DNA from: Hofstenia miamia
Taxonomy: Eukaryota; Xenacoelomorpha; Acoela
Assembly (NCBI GenBank): GCA_004352715.1
Contig: SCFE01000025.1
Coordinates: 1,892,710-1,956,709 of the forward strand
Direction: 5' to 3'
Length of the DNA stretch: 64,000 nucleotides
This document shows, piece by piece, positions 12,602-23,950 of this stretch (its first letter is position 1; each line of letters opens with the position of its first letter). The notes under the pieces were generated by a model. That model was not told where the DNA came from. It ran no database searches and worked only from the letters and a program-made list of their open reading frames with translations. A program made the position numbers and the translations under genes.

Positions 12602-12648
12602 ATAATAATAACATTAAAATAATAATAATAATTATTATTATTATTATC
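12602..12648. repeat. (AAT)n/(ATT)n tract at a LINE 3' end
   Basis: An AAT run turns into an ATT run, making a palindromic trinucleotide tract. It directly follows the 3' end of the minus-strand endonuclease-type LINE (12649-14140). It may be that element's tail, its target, or both. Confidence 0.8.
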
Positions 12649-12665
12649 CTTGCTTCTCACAGCTT

Positions 12666-13232
12666 CATGCTGGTATCCCTCTCAGCTCGGGGAACTCACC
12701 AGTTCCCAGGGAGTCTGAGAGCTTTCCTCAGGACTCTAGCTGTTCCTAACAATGCTGCCTTCTGTGCTACTTCTCCTCCCCACTTTGGTACTCCCAACTC
12801 CTCCAAGTATCTCTTATGCTTCTTACTCACTGCTCCTAGTGCTCCTACAACTACTGGGACNNNNNNNNNNNNNNNNNNNNNNNNNNNNNNNNNNNNNNNN
12901 NNNNNNNNNNNNNNNNNNNNNNNNNNNNNNNNNNNNNNNNNNNNNNNNNNNNNATCTTCATCCGGATCCACTGTGCCACCGCTCCTCCCCACTTTGGTAG
13001 TCCTAACTCCTCCAAGTATTTCTTATGCTTTTTACTTACTGCTCCTAGTGCGCCTACTACTACTGGGACTACTTCAACCTTCTTTAACTTCCACAGCCTT
13101 TCTATTTCCTCTGCCAACTCTCTGTACTTGTCTATCTTCTCTTTCTCCTAGCTTTCTACATTTCTGTCCTTTGGTACTGCTAATGTCTACCACTGTTCCC
13201 AATCTTTTTCTTGTCTACCACTACTATGTCTG
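12666..13232 (-). pseudogene. LINE restriction-like endonuclease domain, interrupted by a gap
   Basis: On the minus strand, DIVVVDK is followed by a damaged stretch, then KYRELAEEIERLWKLKKVEV, VVPVVVGALGAVSKKHK and YLEELGLPKWGG. This matches the better preserved copy at 31935-32198. In the family it is the PD-(D/E)xK-like nuclease that nicks target DNA for reverse transcription. A second, about 10% different partial copy of the same stretch lies on the other side of the 93-base gap and ends in ALRLPGNW and a stop. The two sides cover the same part of the protein, so the gap joins overlapping or paralogous sequence. Confidence 0.65.
12861..12953. other. Assembly gap flanked by overlapping LINE sequence
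   Basis: There are 93 Ns. Bases about 12771-12860 on the left and about 12981-13070 on the right are diverged copies of the same segment, and the left copy stops exactly at the gap. Confidence 0.85.
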
Positions 13233-14140
13233 CCATTATCAGTGCTTCTGTTTCTCTCTTCAGTCCTGCCTTCTTTAACCACTTGTTGCTCTCTTCTCTG
13301 TCAAACTTCTCTGTGTTCCTCTAGTATTCTCCATGCATTGCCTTCTGCCTATACCTTGTTTGTCTCTCTAATTCCATCCTACTCTGGTATACCTTCTTTC
13401 CTTCACTCTCAGTTCTTATCTTCCTTAACTCCTTAGTGACCTCCAGTATTGACCCTCTAGGTTGTGCTTCTACATACTCCTTTAGCCCTAGTGCTTCTGC
13501 TTCTACAGTTTCCTCCACACTTAGCAGTCCTTTCCCTCCTTTATGCCTTGCCATGTACAACCTATCCACATCTCCATTTAGGTTGAAAAGCCTCTCTGCT
13601 GCTAGTGCCTTCCTTGTCTCTCTGTCTAGCTCCCTAAGTTCATTCTTGTTCCATCTAACTATTCCTNTCTCTGTGTTCCTCCAGTATTCTCCATGCATTG
13701 CCTTCTGCCTATACCTTGTTTGTCTCTCTAATTCCATCCTACTCTGGTATACCTTCTTTCCTTCACTCTCAGTTCTTATCTTCCTTAACTCCTTAGTAAC
13801 CTCCAGTATTGACCCTCTAGGTTGTGCTTCTACATACTCCTTTAGCCCTAGTGCTTCTGCTTCTACTGTTTCCTCCACACTTAGCAGTCCTTTTCCTCCT
13901 TTATGCCTTGCCATGTACAACCTATCCACATCTCCATTTAGGTTGAAAGCCCTCTCTGCTGCTAGTACCTTCCTTGTCTCTCTGTCTAGCTCCCTAAGTT
14001 CATTCTTGTTCCATCTAACTATTCCTGCCGAATATCTCAACACTGGTATCGCCCATGTATTAATTGCTTTTATACTATTCTGCCCATTCAATGCTGACTT
14101 CTGTAGTACCTTCCTTACTCTCCTCTTGTATTCTTTAAAT
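13233..14140 (-). pseudogene. LINE reverse transcriptase, region after the palm (apparently duplicated)
   Basis: The frame begins with KALNGQNSIKAINTW-type residues and continues INTWAIPVLRYSAGIVRWNK, then LDRETRKVLAAERAFNLNGD, DVDRLYMARHKGGKGLLSVE and LKEYVEAQPRGS. These blocks are typical of the stretch between the reverse-transcriptase palm and the zinc knuckle in REL-endonuclease LINEs. The block from RWNK through MHGEY appears twice (13668-14026 and 13308-13666) with only a few substitutions and a single N exactly between, so the duplication is most likely an assembly error. Downstream, SNKWLKKAGL-like residues pass straight into DIVVVDK. The cysteine-histidine knuckle expected there is missing, which implies an internal deletion near 13233. 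Confidence 0.7.
13308..14026. repeat. 359-bp direct duplication split by a single N (likely assembly error)
   Basis: 13308-13666 and 13668-14026 are near-identical in direct orientation, and base 13667 is N. The few differences (such as C/T at 13322 against 13682) are what two alleles or read errors would give. Confidence 0.85.
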
Positions 14141-14155
14141 AAAATTGAAGGTGCA

Positions 14156-14604
14156 TGAAATTATATTTCATATAGCGGCGACAAAATATTATACTTTCGT
14201 CTGTATTCAGTAACATGATCAACATGATCATGCTTACGTGCAACATTTAATGTTTTTAATGACCAATTAAATGTTTTGAAAATAAATAGCGCCTTTTTGT
14301 ATTAAGATTAATAATTAAAAATGAACAATAATGCTTGCAATAGTTGAACGTGATAATTTGGTCCGAACTTACTGAGGTAGTATAACTATGTAACTCCAGA
14401 AACCTTTAGGAGAAAATGATCAAATTTTAAATCTTTATCAATATCAAAACCTAAATATGTAACGTAATCATTTTGTTTTATCTGAATGTTATTATATAAT
14501 ATATAATAGTTATAATAATATACAATAATAACAATTAAATCAGAGAAGAGGAAAACACTTAGCTAAAGAAGTTAAAACTGAAGAGAGAAATGGGAGTAGT
14601 CCTA
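14156..14604. other. AT-rich stretch with no supported gene
   Basis: Includes a loose TAA/TAT-rich run near 14500-14535. Confidence 0.5.
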
Positions 14605-14810
14605 AGTGGCGTGCGCAGGGGGGGTCAAGTTTTCAAATTTGACTTTGACTGGATAAATCAAAAAAATTTTCGTAAAAAATGGAAAAATTTAAAATCTAAG
14701 AAATGCATTTTTTAGGGTCTATTTTCTCAATATTTTCAAAAATTTTCGTAGGGCTTCGCCCCGCAATGGGTAATGACGATGATGTCCCCCCCGTCCTTAT
14801 AGAATTTAGA
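14605..14810. mobile_element. Possible short non-autonomous element with G7/C7 arms
   Basis: GTGGCGTGCGCAGGGGGGGTC on the left (21 bases, written here as the arm) faces CCCCCCCGTCC on the right, and a GGGCTTCGCCCC hairpin lies between. This GC-rich arrangement stands out from the AT-rich background and resembles ends of hAT-type miniature elements. No target duplication could be matched. Confidence 0.3.
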
Positions 14811-14827
14811 ATACTCTGAGCATCAAG

Positions 14828-14955
14828 CAAGAAGATTAAAAGATACTTGGAGGAGTAGGATTACGAAAGTGAGTCGGGGCTGCAGGAAAAAAAGCAGCAC
14901 TGTTAGAATCAGCTAGATTTCTAAGAAGAGCTCTCATACTCCCTGAAAATGGGTA
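14828..14955 (+). pseudogene. Old relic of the endonuclease-type LINE 3' end
   Basis: The plus strand reads KIKRYLEE, then after damage KAALLESARFLRRALILPENG. The end of the protein at 12.7 kb has KHKRYLEELG and KAALLGTARVLRKALRLPGN. This is a diverged, inactive 3' fragment. Confidence 0.65.
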
Positions 14956-14989
14956 GGTTTTGTGACCTGAGAGTCACGTAAACTTAAAG

Positions 14990-16828
14990 CAGTCAAAAAA
15001 GGAAAAAGTAATTATTTCAAAAATGTAGGTTATTCTCTCAATCTCCAACATAGTGGCTATCATTAAATTTACTGTTTATGCATTAATAGAAATGAATGGA
15101 AATAAAGAGCATTGATTCAAAGACTCGCACAAGCTAATAACATCGCGGTGGATCATTTTGACCATACATTAGCAATTTTAATCTAAATTGCTTGTATAGG
15201 CCATCTGCAGAAATGCTATAGAATAATGACAATGTGTTAACAAATTCGCATGATGAGTCCAGTGGGTCTATTTGCATGCAATTAAAAATATGATTTTTAA
15301 TCTATTTTGATTAATAAATATCTAATCTTTTCTGCTAGCAAGGTCTTTGCCTTGATAAAGAAACTCCAGCTATTTTACTAAAATTAAAATAGAAATTTTA
15401 GAATAGACAACACTAAAAGTGTTTAGTTATACCACTCTTCCTACCAGAGACAGCAGACAACCAAATTATATTTACCTGGATGAAATACTCTAAACTTATG
15501 GTTTGAAATTTGACATTAGCCACCGATTTATCACAGAAATCGAAGAAAAAACGACAATAAATAAAAACGACACAATATTTGTTTAAAAAAATATTGTACA
15601 GCCTTTTTACTTTTTATTGCATATTTCTTGGAATGCCTTTGCTTGAATTTACCTTAGGATAAGCATTTGAAATTTTTTTAACATATCAATGTCATTGACT
15701 CTTGGGTTCATCAAGTATATTGAAAAGACAAAACTAAATATTAAAAACATTTCATAAATGAAAATGTAATCATTCAAATTTCCACACTTAGGCACCAACA
15801 GAGTTCAATTTATCACTTTGGTGTTGCACTAGCAGAATCAGTTGCAATTCTTTTTGTGAATGAAGCCTGTCTGGCTTGCAAACATTGGCAGGATGCTTTA
15901 ATGGGGTATATGCGCTAGCAATGCAAAAGAACGGCAGGCAAGTTGACGGCTTTGAATCTTGTAGTTTACTTTTATTATAATGGTAATTGCTAAAGCCAAA
16001 ATACAGTTTCAATATATACTTGCATAAAAATTCATTCAGCAGTTTTATATGTATATGTATGCTCTTATATAAGTTTAAAATTAAAGTAACATTAATATAT
16101 GCAATTTTCATTAGCAATTCTCCAAAAATCAACAAACTTTAATGAGAAACATAACATGCTGCAACATTAGGGCTAAGAAATCATCAGTAACTTTCAGTTC
16201 ATTTCAATTTGTATAGATTTCGCATAAATTTCCAAGGTGAAGCGAATTTTTTTGCTATGGACTAGATTCTAGTGAATCCTATAGTAGCTAAAATGTACAA
16301 CTATTTATTGTTTTTGTGTATGTCTAACAAATAAAGCCCTATTATTATATGATCCATAATATCCCTCTGAATTGAAAATATAGATTTTGGTGATCTTTAG
16401 TCTGTAGGGGGATTACATATATATCATCTCTACCAAATTTTCTTAAAACGCTTCCTTTATAATAAAGTGATAATGGTGGAAAAGAAGTATTTCCTTAAAA
16501 TTGTCTCCAAACTCATTTGGAATTAATCTTAATATATTTATGGCTTGAGAGTTATGTCTCATGATTGAGGAATTTCCATTTTCAAATATGAAGGAATTTT
16601 GTACAAATATTTATACTAAATATGTCTCGCATTAATCGAGTTTTGTGTTGCCGTGGGATATTATCGTCAACTTCGAATTCTCTGTGAAAATTTCCGAAAG
16701 ATGTTCGAAACTTCTAAACCTCTTAATCATTCGAAAACTTATTTATTGAACAATTTTCAATGCAGAGTGGCAGAAATGGAGGATTGACATATAACTTTAA
16801 GAATAGCTTTCTAAATATTCAAGTGTGA

Positions 16829-16831
<3 letters not shown>
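14990..16831. other. AT-rich stretch with no supported gene
   Basis: A minus-strand frame of 115 codons at 15788-16135 has no recognisable motif. AATAAAGCCCTATTATTA at 16330-16347 looks like the 3' end of a retroposon but has no body that I can recognise. Confidence 0.5.
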
Positions 16832-16859
<28 letters not shown>

Positions 16860-16953
16860 NNNNNNNNNNNNNNNNNNNNNNNNNNNNNNNNNNNNNNNNN
16901 NNNNNNNNNNNNNNNNNNNNNNNNNNNNNNNNNNNNNNNNNNNNNNNNNNNNN

Positions 16954-16991
<38 letters not shown>
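16832..16991. repeat. (TA)n microsatellite with an assembly gap
   Basis: TA run 16832-16859, Ns 16860-16953, then TG and TA repeats to 16991. Confidence 0.9.
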
Positions 16992-16995
<4 letters not shown>

Positions 16996-17260
16996 TGATG
17001 CGCTGTAAGTTTACTACCCGAGAGAATCTGGTTCTCGCATGTGCGCATCATTCTTATCCAGTATTGGCATTTCACATTAGTGTATATTAAATTTTAAATA
17101 GAAATTCATTTATAATGGGTGTGAGTTGTGTTCGAAATTTTATTGAAAATTTCCAAGTTGTTTAATGACCTCCTTTTGGGCGAATACGCGTAGGCAAGTA
17201 TTATCCTGACGCGCTTTGGTTGTGTGGCATAGAAAATTATATAGCCCTCTCATCACTAAT
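16991..17260. mobile_element. Short inverted-repeat element inside a TA microsatellite
   Basis: ATTAGTGATG at 16991-17000 is exactly inverted at 17251-17260 (CATCACTAAT). Both outer sides are TA microsatellite, which makes the target duplication unreadable. The 270 bp between have no coding frame. Only ten bases of terminal repeat are perfect, so the call is moderate. Confidence 0.45.
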
Positions 17261-17263
17261 AAT

Positions 17264-17282
17264 TATATATATATATATATAT
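17264..17282. repeat. (TA)n microsatellite
   Basis: Short TA run next to the element ending at 17260. Confidence 0.8.
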
Positions 17283-18027
17283 CCTTATATATAGACTTAT
17301 ATATATGAATGTATGTATATAGGTATCTGTATGTAAATAGGCGCGTGTGCCTGCATCGATGTGTTTAAAAACAAACTCTTAGTTCAGATCAAATGGATCA
17401 AATGGTAATTCCTGAACATTATTGACATTTTCAGGAAGAAGCTCCATTTTAAGTTGAACTTGATAAAGGTACATTTTGATATTTCTCATCTTCATCGATT
17501 AATGTGCACATGTACGTGGACCTATGTCTACTCGCATAATACTTTGAATGAAATCTAATGTAGTGGATTGCTAATTACTGTTTTATTATTTGTAAATGTA
17601 AAAGTTTATGTATATTGGCCTAAAACGGTTATTCAAAAAGTATTATTTATCAAAAAATTTTCTAGATAGCAGATGACAAAACCTCATTCTTCTCAATTTT
17701 AACACCTCACCAACAGGTTTGACTTCGTAGTATGATTACAACTGTACTGCTATTATCTCACACAAATAGTCTACTGCTTTTCTGTTTTAGCCCTGACTTG
17801 AAATCCCACAATCAGCCCTTTTTGATTAAGCATATATAATTCCGTATTGAAGGAGGAATATAATTCTTAAATATCATTGTTTACTCATTGAATGAGGTCA
17901 AACCAACAGAAGTTGGTAGAAATTATATAAATTTTGTGTACAGATGAACAAAAAACATAAAAACAAACATTTTAAACTAAAAATAGAAGTTTAGGCATAT
18001 TTAATATTTGATAAATATGTTATTGTA
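17283..18027. other. AT-rich stretch with no supported gene
   Basis: Nothing recognisable. Confidence 0.5.
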
Positions 18028-18267
18028 GATTGTGAAACAAGGAATTTCCTGAAATCTCTAAATTTCAATGAATTGTGAAATTTCTGTCTCACTTATTTAA
18101 CTTCATGGAAATATATATTTCTTGTATTTAATGGAAAAATCATACCCTAGCTTCAACCTTAACCCACTCCCAAATTTAGACTTTTTTGTGATGTCCATAA
18201 GTGAAACAGCAATTTCGCAAATTCCGTGAAATTTTAAGAATTTCACGAAATTACTGATTTCACAATC
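18028..18267. mobile_element. Foldback miniature element (240 bp, arms about 70 bp)
   Basis: The left arm starts GATTGTGAAACAAGGAATTT and the reverse complement of the right arm starts GATTGTGAAATCAGTAATTT. With small gaps the arms stay alignable for about 70 bp, to the shared word TTTCACTTAT or TCTCACTTAT. Each arm contains several spaced copies of GAAATT/AATTTC words. TA occurs next to both ends (with one extra base on the right), which suggests a TA target as in Tc1/mariner-type miniature elements. There is no coding capacity, and the two arms would form a long hairpin. Confidence 0.65.
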
Positions 18268-20213
18268 TTACTGTAGCATATATACGAATTACGAATGTGA
18301 TAAATATAATAAAATAATAAATGCTTCTAGTTCCAACCTTTTTCACATATATATATATATTGGTGATATACCGTAACATCAATATCGTTATAGTAGTTAC
18401 TTGGCACTAATAGTTTTGCATTGAATATATTTTCAAACAATTATTTACTTATGAGAAAATCTGCAAAAAAATTGTTATTGCAAAAAATCTTTTATTGTTT
18501 TGCAAAAGGAAACAAGAAACACTCGATCAATTAATCAATAATAATAGACAATGTTACATCCATATAGTCGTCACGCTAAGATTTTAATTTAAATCAACAC
18601 AGTCAAATGAAGCAGCGCGGATAGTAATCACTTTGTAAACATACAAATGCAATTTTAAATCTTTCTTTACGTATGAAAAAGTTTTAACTATAAGAAGATC
18701 TTGCTAATTATCAGGGAACGATTAAAACAATGATTAAGCTGTAAAATCAATAAAAAGTATGTTTCAATAAATAAATTATACATTAATAACATTACTATTA
18801 TTGCTATTATCATTATTTTTATTTTTTGTTGTCTTTATTCCTTTGATAGATGCTTTTTGACAAGCTTGTTAATTGGAATTAGAATAAAATTGGATTCCAA
18901 TTGAACGTTGGAATTGCATTGGAATTGGTAGAACAAGCAAGATTAGCAACTCATGGAAATACAATTGGATCTTCATTGTTATAATTTTTTTAAAATTTTC
19001 AAAATAGCACAGTATTGTTCATAAAGAAATTTCTTAAAATTTTCTCTGAACAAGTCTATTTGATCTGGTGAAGTTAACCTCTTGAACAATCTTTAGCTGA
19101 CGATGATGAAATCTTTCAAAAATGATTTTGTTGTTATATACGTGTGACCCAATAATATTGAACTTCCTTGTAATTTGGACATTAGGCTACCATAATACCT
19201 CATCATAGTTCTATTCATGGTCTACTATCTTAAAATGCCCCAATAGCACATGTATACAAAGAGTAAAAATGTCCATCAATTGCACCTAACTCCTAATTTC
19301 TGAAGTTTATTGAATTTATTGACTAATTTAGCTCAAACTCTTACAGTATGAATATTACATATTTTTACATTACATAGATATCTAAATCTTCAAGCAAAAT
19401 TTTATGCTTGAGTTGTAGATAATGGACAGCTTCATCAATACCAGCTTTCAGTATTGTCAAATTATCAATGCCGGTATTTTGGAAGTATAATGAGGCACAT
19501 AGCACAAAATTAATAACATTTGTGATTTAACTTTACCAACTCATTGTACACTTGAAAACATTAATTAAAGAAAACATGCATTTAAGTATTTGAATATTTA
19601 TCCCAAATACATGTTATATACATGCATCGTTAATTCAAAAGTTATAATCATCAGTATGGTATCTGAAATCAAAAACATTTTGTAAATTTCATGTAAATAT
19701 TGGAATCGAAAACTCAAAATTTTGCTCTTAGATAGCTTGAAACAATGAAGTATTCCTCAACCCAAAATTATAAAAAAAATATATACGTTGCACAAAAATG
19801 ATTAAAGGGATATCGTGTAATTTTATCATAAGTGTGTGTTTGTAAATTACTTCTATTTTGTAAATTTTACTGGAAAGTTTATTCTGGCAATAAACTTGCT
19901 TGATTCCTAATGTATGGCTTTATTATATGGTTCATCGAAGTTTTTCATTTAATCTAACTATATGTATTGACCAAAAGTAATAGTTAGTTTTGGATTTAAC
20001 TGAAGGCCGCCATATTTACAAAAAATCGTCCAAATTTTGTTCACTTACTCCAAAAATAATTTCCTATATATTACTGAAGAATTTTTTAATCAAATAACAA
20101 ATAGATTGATTCACAAATCAAAGGGTCCATGTACAAGGTATCAAATCATTCTAGTAATATTTGGTGAAATATCTATAGATTCCTTATTTATAAAAGTAAC
20201 ACTTTGTATATAT

Positions 20214-20252
<39 letters not shown>

Positions 20253-21539
20253 CCATCATAATTTCACCATATATATGTATTTTTACTTTTATTATAGTAA
20301 GCGATTATTTCTAAGAAATATAATGTGTTCTATATATAATTGCCTCTTTAAGATCTGGGCTTAAAATTAGAGCAATCTAGAAAAATATTAAAATCATTAC
20401 ATTTGGAAATAGCTAAAATGTTACTACTATTTTCATAGAATTTCCACCTTAACAGCTCACTGGTGGGCTTTGAGTATTCTTTGAAAATTATTAATTTTAA
20501 ATCATTGTATTTGAAACTGCAAAAAGTTTTTTATACTTGTAAATGGCGCTTTCACTAGGTAATGATTTACTTTATTTTAAGGGTGAACATTTGGAAATAA
20601 ATGAGACAGGCTTTATACCGGTATTCAGTAAATCGTTACCGACGGATTCCTTCTAGTCTCCACGAAGCCTTCCGAAAAACGAGAGATTTATAGTTTAGCA
20701 GTTCAACTTTTGTTTTTCTAGATATTTATTTGAATAAGCGTGATTTTATACACAGTCTTCTTCAAAAGCAGACTCTAATTCATTGTATCTAACTATAATC
20801 TGTGAAGCTGTCCTTGTTCTATGAGATTGCATATATATATATATATCAAGCTTGATTTCAATTTTCTAAAAGAACAATAAAATTTTATCAGTCCTTTGTG
20901 AGAACATACTTTGTTTGAATGTTGGAAATGCACTACATTGGGACCCCAACTCAGCAAAATTTTTGAAATTGTCAGAAATAAAGCACTACCTTTTTCTAGA
21001 TTTACTTTTATAGGTTTTTGTGAAATGTTTTAAATATGCAACTCCATTGACAACACTCAAGGTTTCATTATAATAATGCATTAAGTTTTACTCAATTCTT
21101 ATGATTTTTGAATATAATTGCTAATGTTTGTAACCTAGATTCAACTTATGCTTATTAGCATGCACTAAAAGAGTTTCAATCATCAATTTACAGATAGAAA
21201 TAGAGCAATTGTAACTCAGAACCTTAATTGAAAATATATTTTTATGTTATTTCCCATTAAAGTATGTTCAGTCGATATAGAAACAATACTGATTGACATT
21301 TTATTCATTTGCAGCGTCTTATCTCATAAAATACTCCCATATACCAGTTGCCTGATAATTATTGACAGGTATTAATTTGCTTTCATGTCGAGGGCAGAAA
21401 CATATGGGCAGGTTTTGATCGAATATATTCTTAATATTTACAATTGAATATGAATGTATTATGTAGTCATAATGTGCCTTCATTAAATTAGATATAAGAT
21501 TTACAAAAACATTATGCAAGAGCCTTGAATATTTTACAT
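18268..21539. other. AT-rich stretch with microsatellites, no supported gene
   Basis: Contains TA runs at 18345-18361, 20219-20250 and 20829-20848, and a patch rich in TTGGAATT words at 18870-18930. No coding motif was found. Confidence 0.5.
20219..20250. repeat. (TA)n microsatellite
   Basis: About 15 TA units. Confidence 0.9.
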
Positions 21540-22025
21540 ATATATATATATATATNNNNNNNNNNNNNNNNNNNNNNNNNNNNNNNNNNNNNNNNNNNNN
21601 NNNNNNNNNNNNNNNNNNNNNNNNNNNNNNNNNNNNNNNNNNNNNNNNNNNNNNNNNNNNNNNNNNNNNNNNNNNNNNNNNNNNNNNNNNNNNNNNNNNN
21701 NNNNNNNNNNNNNNNNNNNNNNNNNNNNNNNNNNNNNNNNNNNNNNNNNNNNNNNNNNNNNNNNNNNNNNNNNNNNNNNNNNNNNNNNNNNNNNNNNNNN
21801 NNNNNNNNNNNNNNNNNNNNNNNNNNNNNNNNNNNNNNNNNNNNNNNNNNNNNNNNNNNNNNNNNNNNNNNNNNNNNNNNNNNNNNNNNNNNNNNNNNNN
21901 NNNNNNNNNNNNNNNNNNNNNNNNNNNNNNNNNNNNNNNNNNNNNNNNNNNNNNNNNNNNNNNNNNNNNNNNNNNNNNNNNNNNNNNNNNNNNNNNNNNN
22001 NNNNNNNNNNNNNNNNNNNNNNNNN
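21540..22025. other. Assembly gap entered from a (TA)n run
   Basis: TA repeat at 21540-21555, then 470 Ns to 22025. Long frames across it are artefacts. Confidence 0.9.
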
Positions 22026-22113
22026 TTTTCCATCTAATAGATGGCTGTGTTTACCTTACACCACGAATCTATGTTAATCACAAATATAATAAGCATAATT
22101 ATCCATGTGCGAT

Positions 22114-22162
22114 ATATATATATATATATATATATGTTTATTATGCATATATATATATATAC
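22114..22162. repeat. Two (TA)n runs
   Basis: TA runs at about 22114-22135 and 22145-22162, separated by GTTTATTATGC. Confidence 0.85.
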
Positions 22163-22525
22163 ACACTCATTCCTTAAATGTATATCTTTTAATTGTAATA
22201 TGCAAAATAGAATATAATTTGTTTGGATAAGCTTAATTTTGCCGACAGATGACAAATTTTTGTATTAACTGCGGTTGAAAACCGTTGTAATACCTTAGTA
22301 CAAGTAACTGTACGTTGAATCCATCAACATGCGGATGATCAATATATTTCAAGGCCCTTCTTAAATGCCTAAGGGCTGTTGATATCATGATGAAAATTTT
22401 GCTAGTGATATCAATTTTGAGTGGTTCTCCTCAAGCATTAAAATACTGATTTCTTTTATCTGAGTCCAAAAATTTCTGCTTCAATGTAGTAATTATGGAG
22501 TAAGAAACTATTCGTTATTTCCCGT

Positions 22526-22567
<42 letters not shown>
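22526..22567. repeat. (GTA)n trinucleotide tract, LINE tail
   Basis: Fourteen pure GTA units. On the minus strand this is a TAC repeat immediately after the 3' untranslated region of the LINE at 22568-26000. Confidence 0.9.
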
Positions 22568-22699
22568 AATCGATATATTTAAAATAACACACAATGTTAA
22601 AAATAATATTTACAATCAATAAATGATATTAGTAATAAGAGCAGGCATTGGATGTAGAGGACCATATAGCGATAAAAACTGGAACGGATTAAGATCATA

Positions 22700-23950
22700 A
22701 CATTGATTTAAAAGCTTATTGAAAAATATCAGGTCCTATAATTGAAGGTAATAGGAAATTTGCAATCAATTCAAATCCAAAAGTCTTTGTACCCATGCAC
22801 TTGTGTTATCCATTTAGTACGAGTCTGAAGAATTTCAAGATGTTTAGTTTCAGTAATATTTGCCAACCAAATTATTGAAATATAGCAAAGACAAGACAAG
22901 ATTATTGATTTGTATAGGATAAGCTTAAAGGAAGTAGAGATATTGTTCGAAATATTTCGTTTTAAATTGAAGTAAGGTTGGTTTGCGGATTTTAGCTTTT
23001 TCTTTATATGAACTGATCAAGACAAATTTCTGGAAAGCCATATTCCAAGGTCCTTAACATCAGTGAAAGACGATGCGAATTCAGCGTTGGTGGAATTACT
23101 AGGAGCTTTGGCTAGCTAGTGTTGAAAGACATACGATTTGCAGATGTCCATGTGCAGAGATTTTCGTAGTCATAAGATAAATTCGAAAGATATATTGAAG
23201 TAAGTTTTAAATCGTCTGCAAACAAAAAAGTTAGCGAATTCATCTGAAAGATCATTAATAAAGATTAAAAACAGCAAAGGCCCAAGAATCGAACCTTGAG
23301 GTAGGCCGCTAGTGATGGGAGGGCACCAGACAAAAGTATTATTAACTTTAACACGTTGAGATCGATTACCAAGGTATGAAGTTAAAATCTCCAAAATTTT
23401 ATCCCTAAAACTAAATTTTCTGATTTTCTTCAAAAGCAGGTGATGTGGCATCTTGTCGAAGTCCTTGTCAAAATCAAGGTATAGGCAAAAAGATGAAGAC
23501 CCTTATCAAAGTTTTTATAAATACCATCCAAAAAGGAAATCAGTTGAGTTATTGTAGATCGCCTACAAGTAAATCCAAACTGAGATGCTGATATGCGAGA
23601 TTGAATTAGCGGATGTAATAAATTGAAAATATGTTTTTGCAAAAAACAGCGAAAGTTTAGGCAAGATGCTAATCGAAAGATCATTGTTAATGTCTAATTT
23701 GTCACCACTCTTAAACAAAGGTGTAATATGTGAAGTCTTCCATGAATCAGAAAACTTTGCAATATCAATAATGAATTGAAACAGCTGCAGAACGTGTGGT
23801 ACTAATGCGGCCGCATATTGATTTAAAAAAGTTCCATCCCAGGCAAATGGTCTGCGCCGCAGCTTATTTTAGAACAGTCATCCATTACATTTAAAATATC
23901 ATCATGAGTGATATGGATGTAATTGATAACAAATGGTTCACACGAAATAA
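22700..23950 (-). pseudogene. LINE reverse transcriptase domain, broken
   Basis: Visible in order: SDSWKTSHITPLFKSGDKLD (fingers), QFGFTCRRSTITQLI, a damaged first-aspartate block followed by KMPHHLLLKKIRKFSFRDKI, SGLPQGSILGPLLFLIFINDL, and in the next frame LFADDLK, the catalytic FADD block. Then come RMSFNTS and KDLGIWLS. One base of frame change separates the PQGS and FADD blocks, and at least three more frame changes and several stops occur. The gene belongs to the same element as the endonuclease at 24545-25190. Confidence 0.8.

Larger units (their letters stand above)
12649..14140 (-). mobile_element. Non-LTR retrotransposon with restriction-like endonuclease, 5'-truncated
   Basis: The minus strand encodes the end of a LINE protein of the type with a C-terminal restriction-like endonuclease (R2/R4/NeSL-like group). 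It starts inside the post-palm region at 14140, ends with the conserved 3' words CCAGCATGAAGCTGTGAG at about 12660, and runs into an AAT/ATT tract. The same 3' end recurs at 28202-28302 and 32225-32325. The assembled copy contains a 93-base gap (12861-12953) and an N at 13667, both flanked by direct duplications, so its true length is probably about 360-570 bp shorter than drawn. The exact clade is inferred. Confidence 0.75.

Noticed and set aside
12667-13278. 203-codon serine/leucine-rich frame on the plus strand
   Set aside because: It is the antisense shadow of the minus-strand LINE endonuclease and crosses 93 Ns.
13436-14158. 240-codon serine-rich frame on the plus strand
   Set aside because: Antisense of the duplicated minus-strand LINE reading frame, with no independent motif.
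15788-16135. 115-codon minus-strand frame as a host gene
   Set aside because: Lacks motif and sensible composition. In AT-rich DNA such lengths occur by chance.
18860-18935. TTGGAATT-rich patch as a possible short mobile element
   Set aside because: The words are simple and degenerate, and no terminal repeats or target duplication were found.
19080-19120. LADDDE reading resembling a reverse-transcriptase FADD block
   Set aside because: No neighbouring reverse-transcriptase motif in any frame. Likely chance.
21512-22037. Frames of 170 or more codons on both strands
   Set aside because: They consist almost entirely of Ns between TA repeats.
22526-22567. CRISPR-like regular repeat
   Set aside because: Pure trinucleotide microsatellite without spacers. 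The genome is that of an animal.
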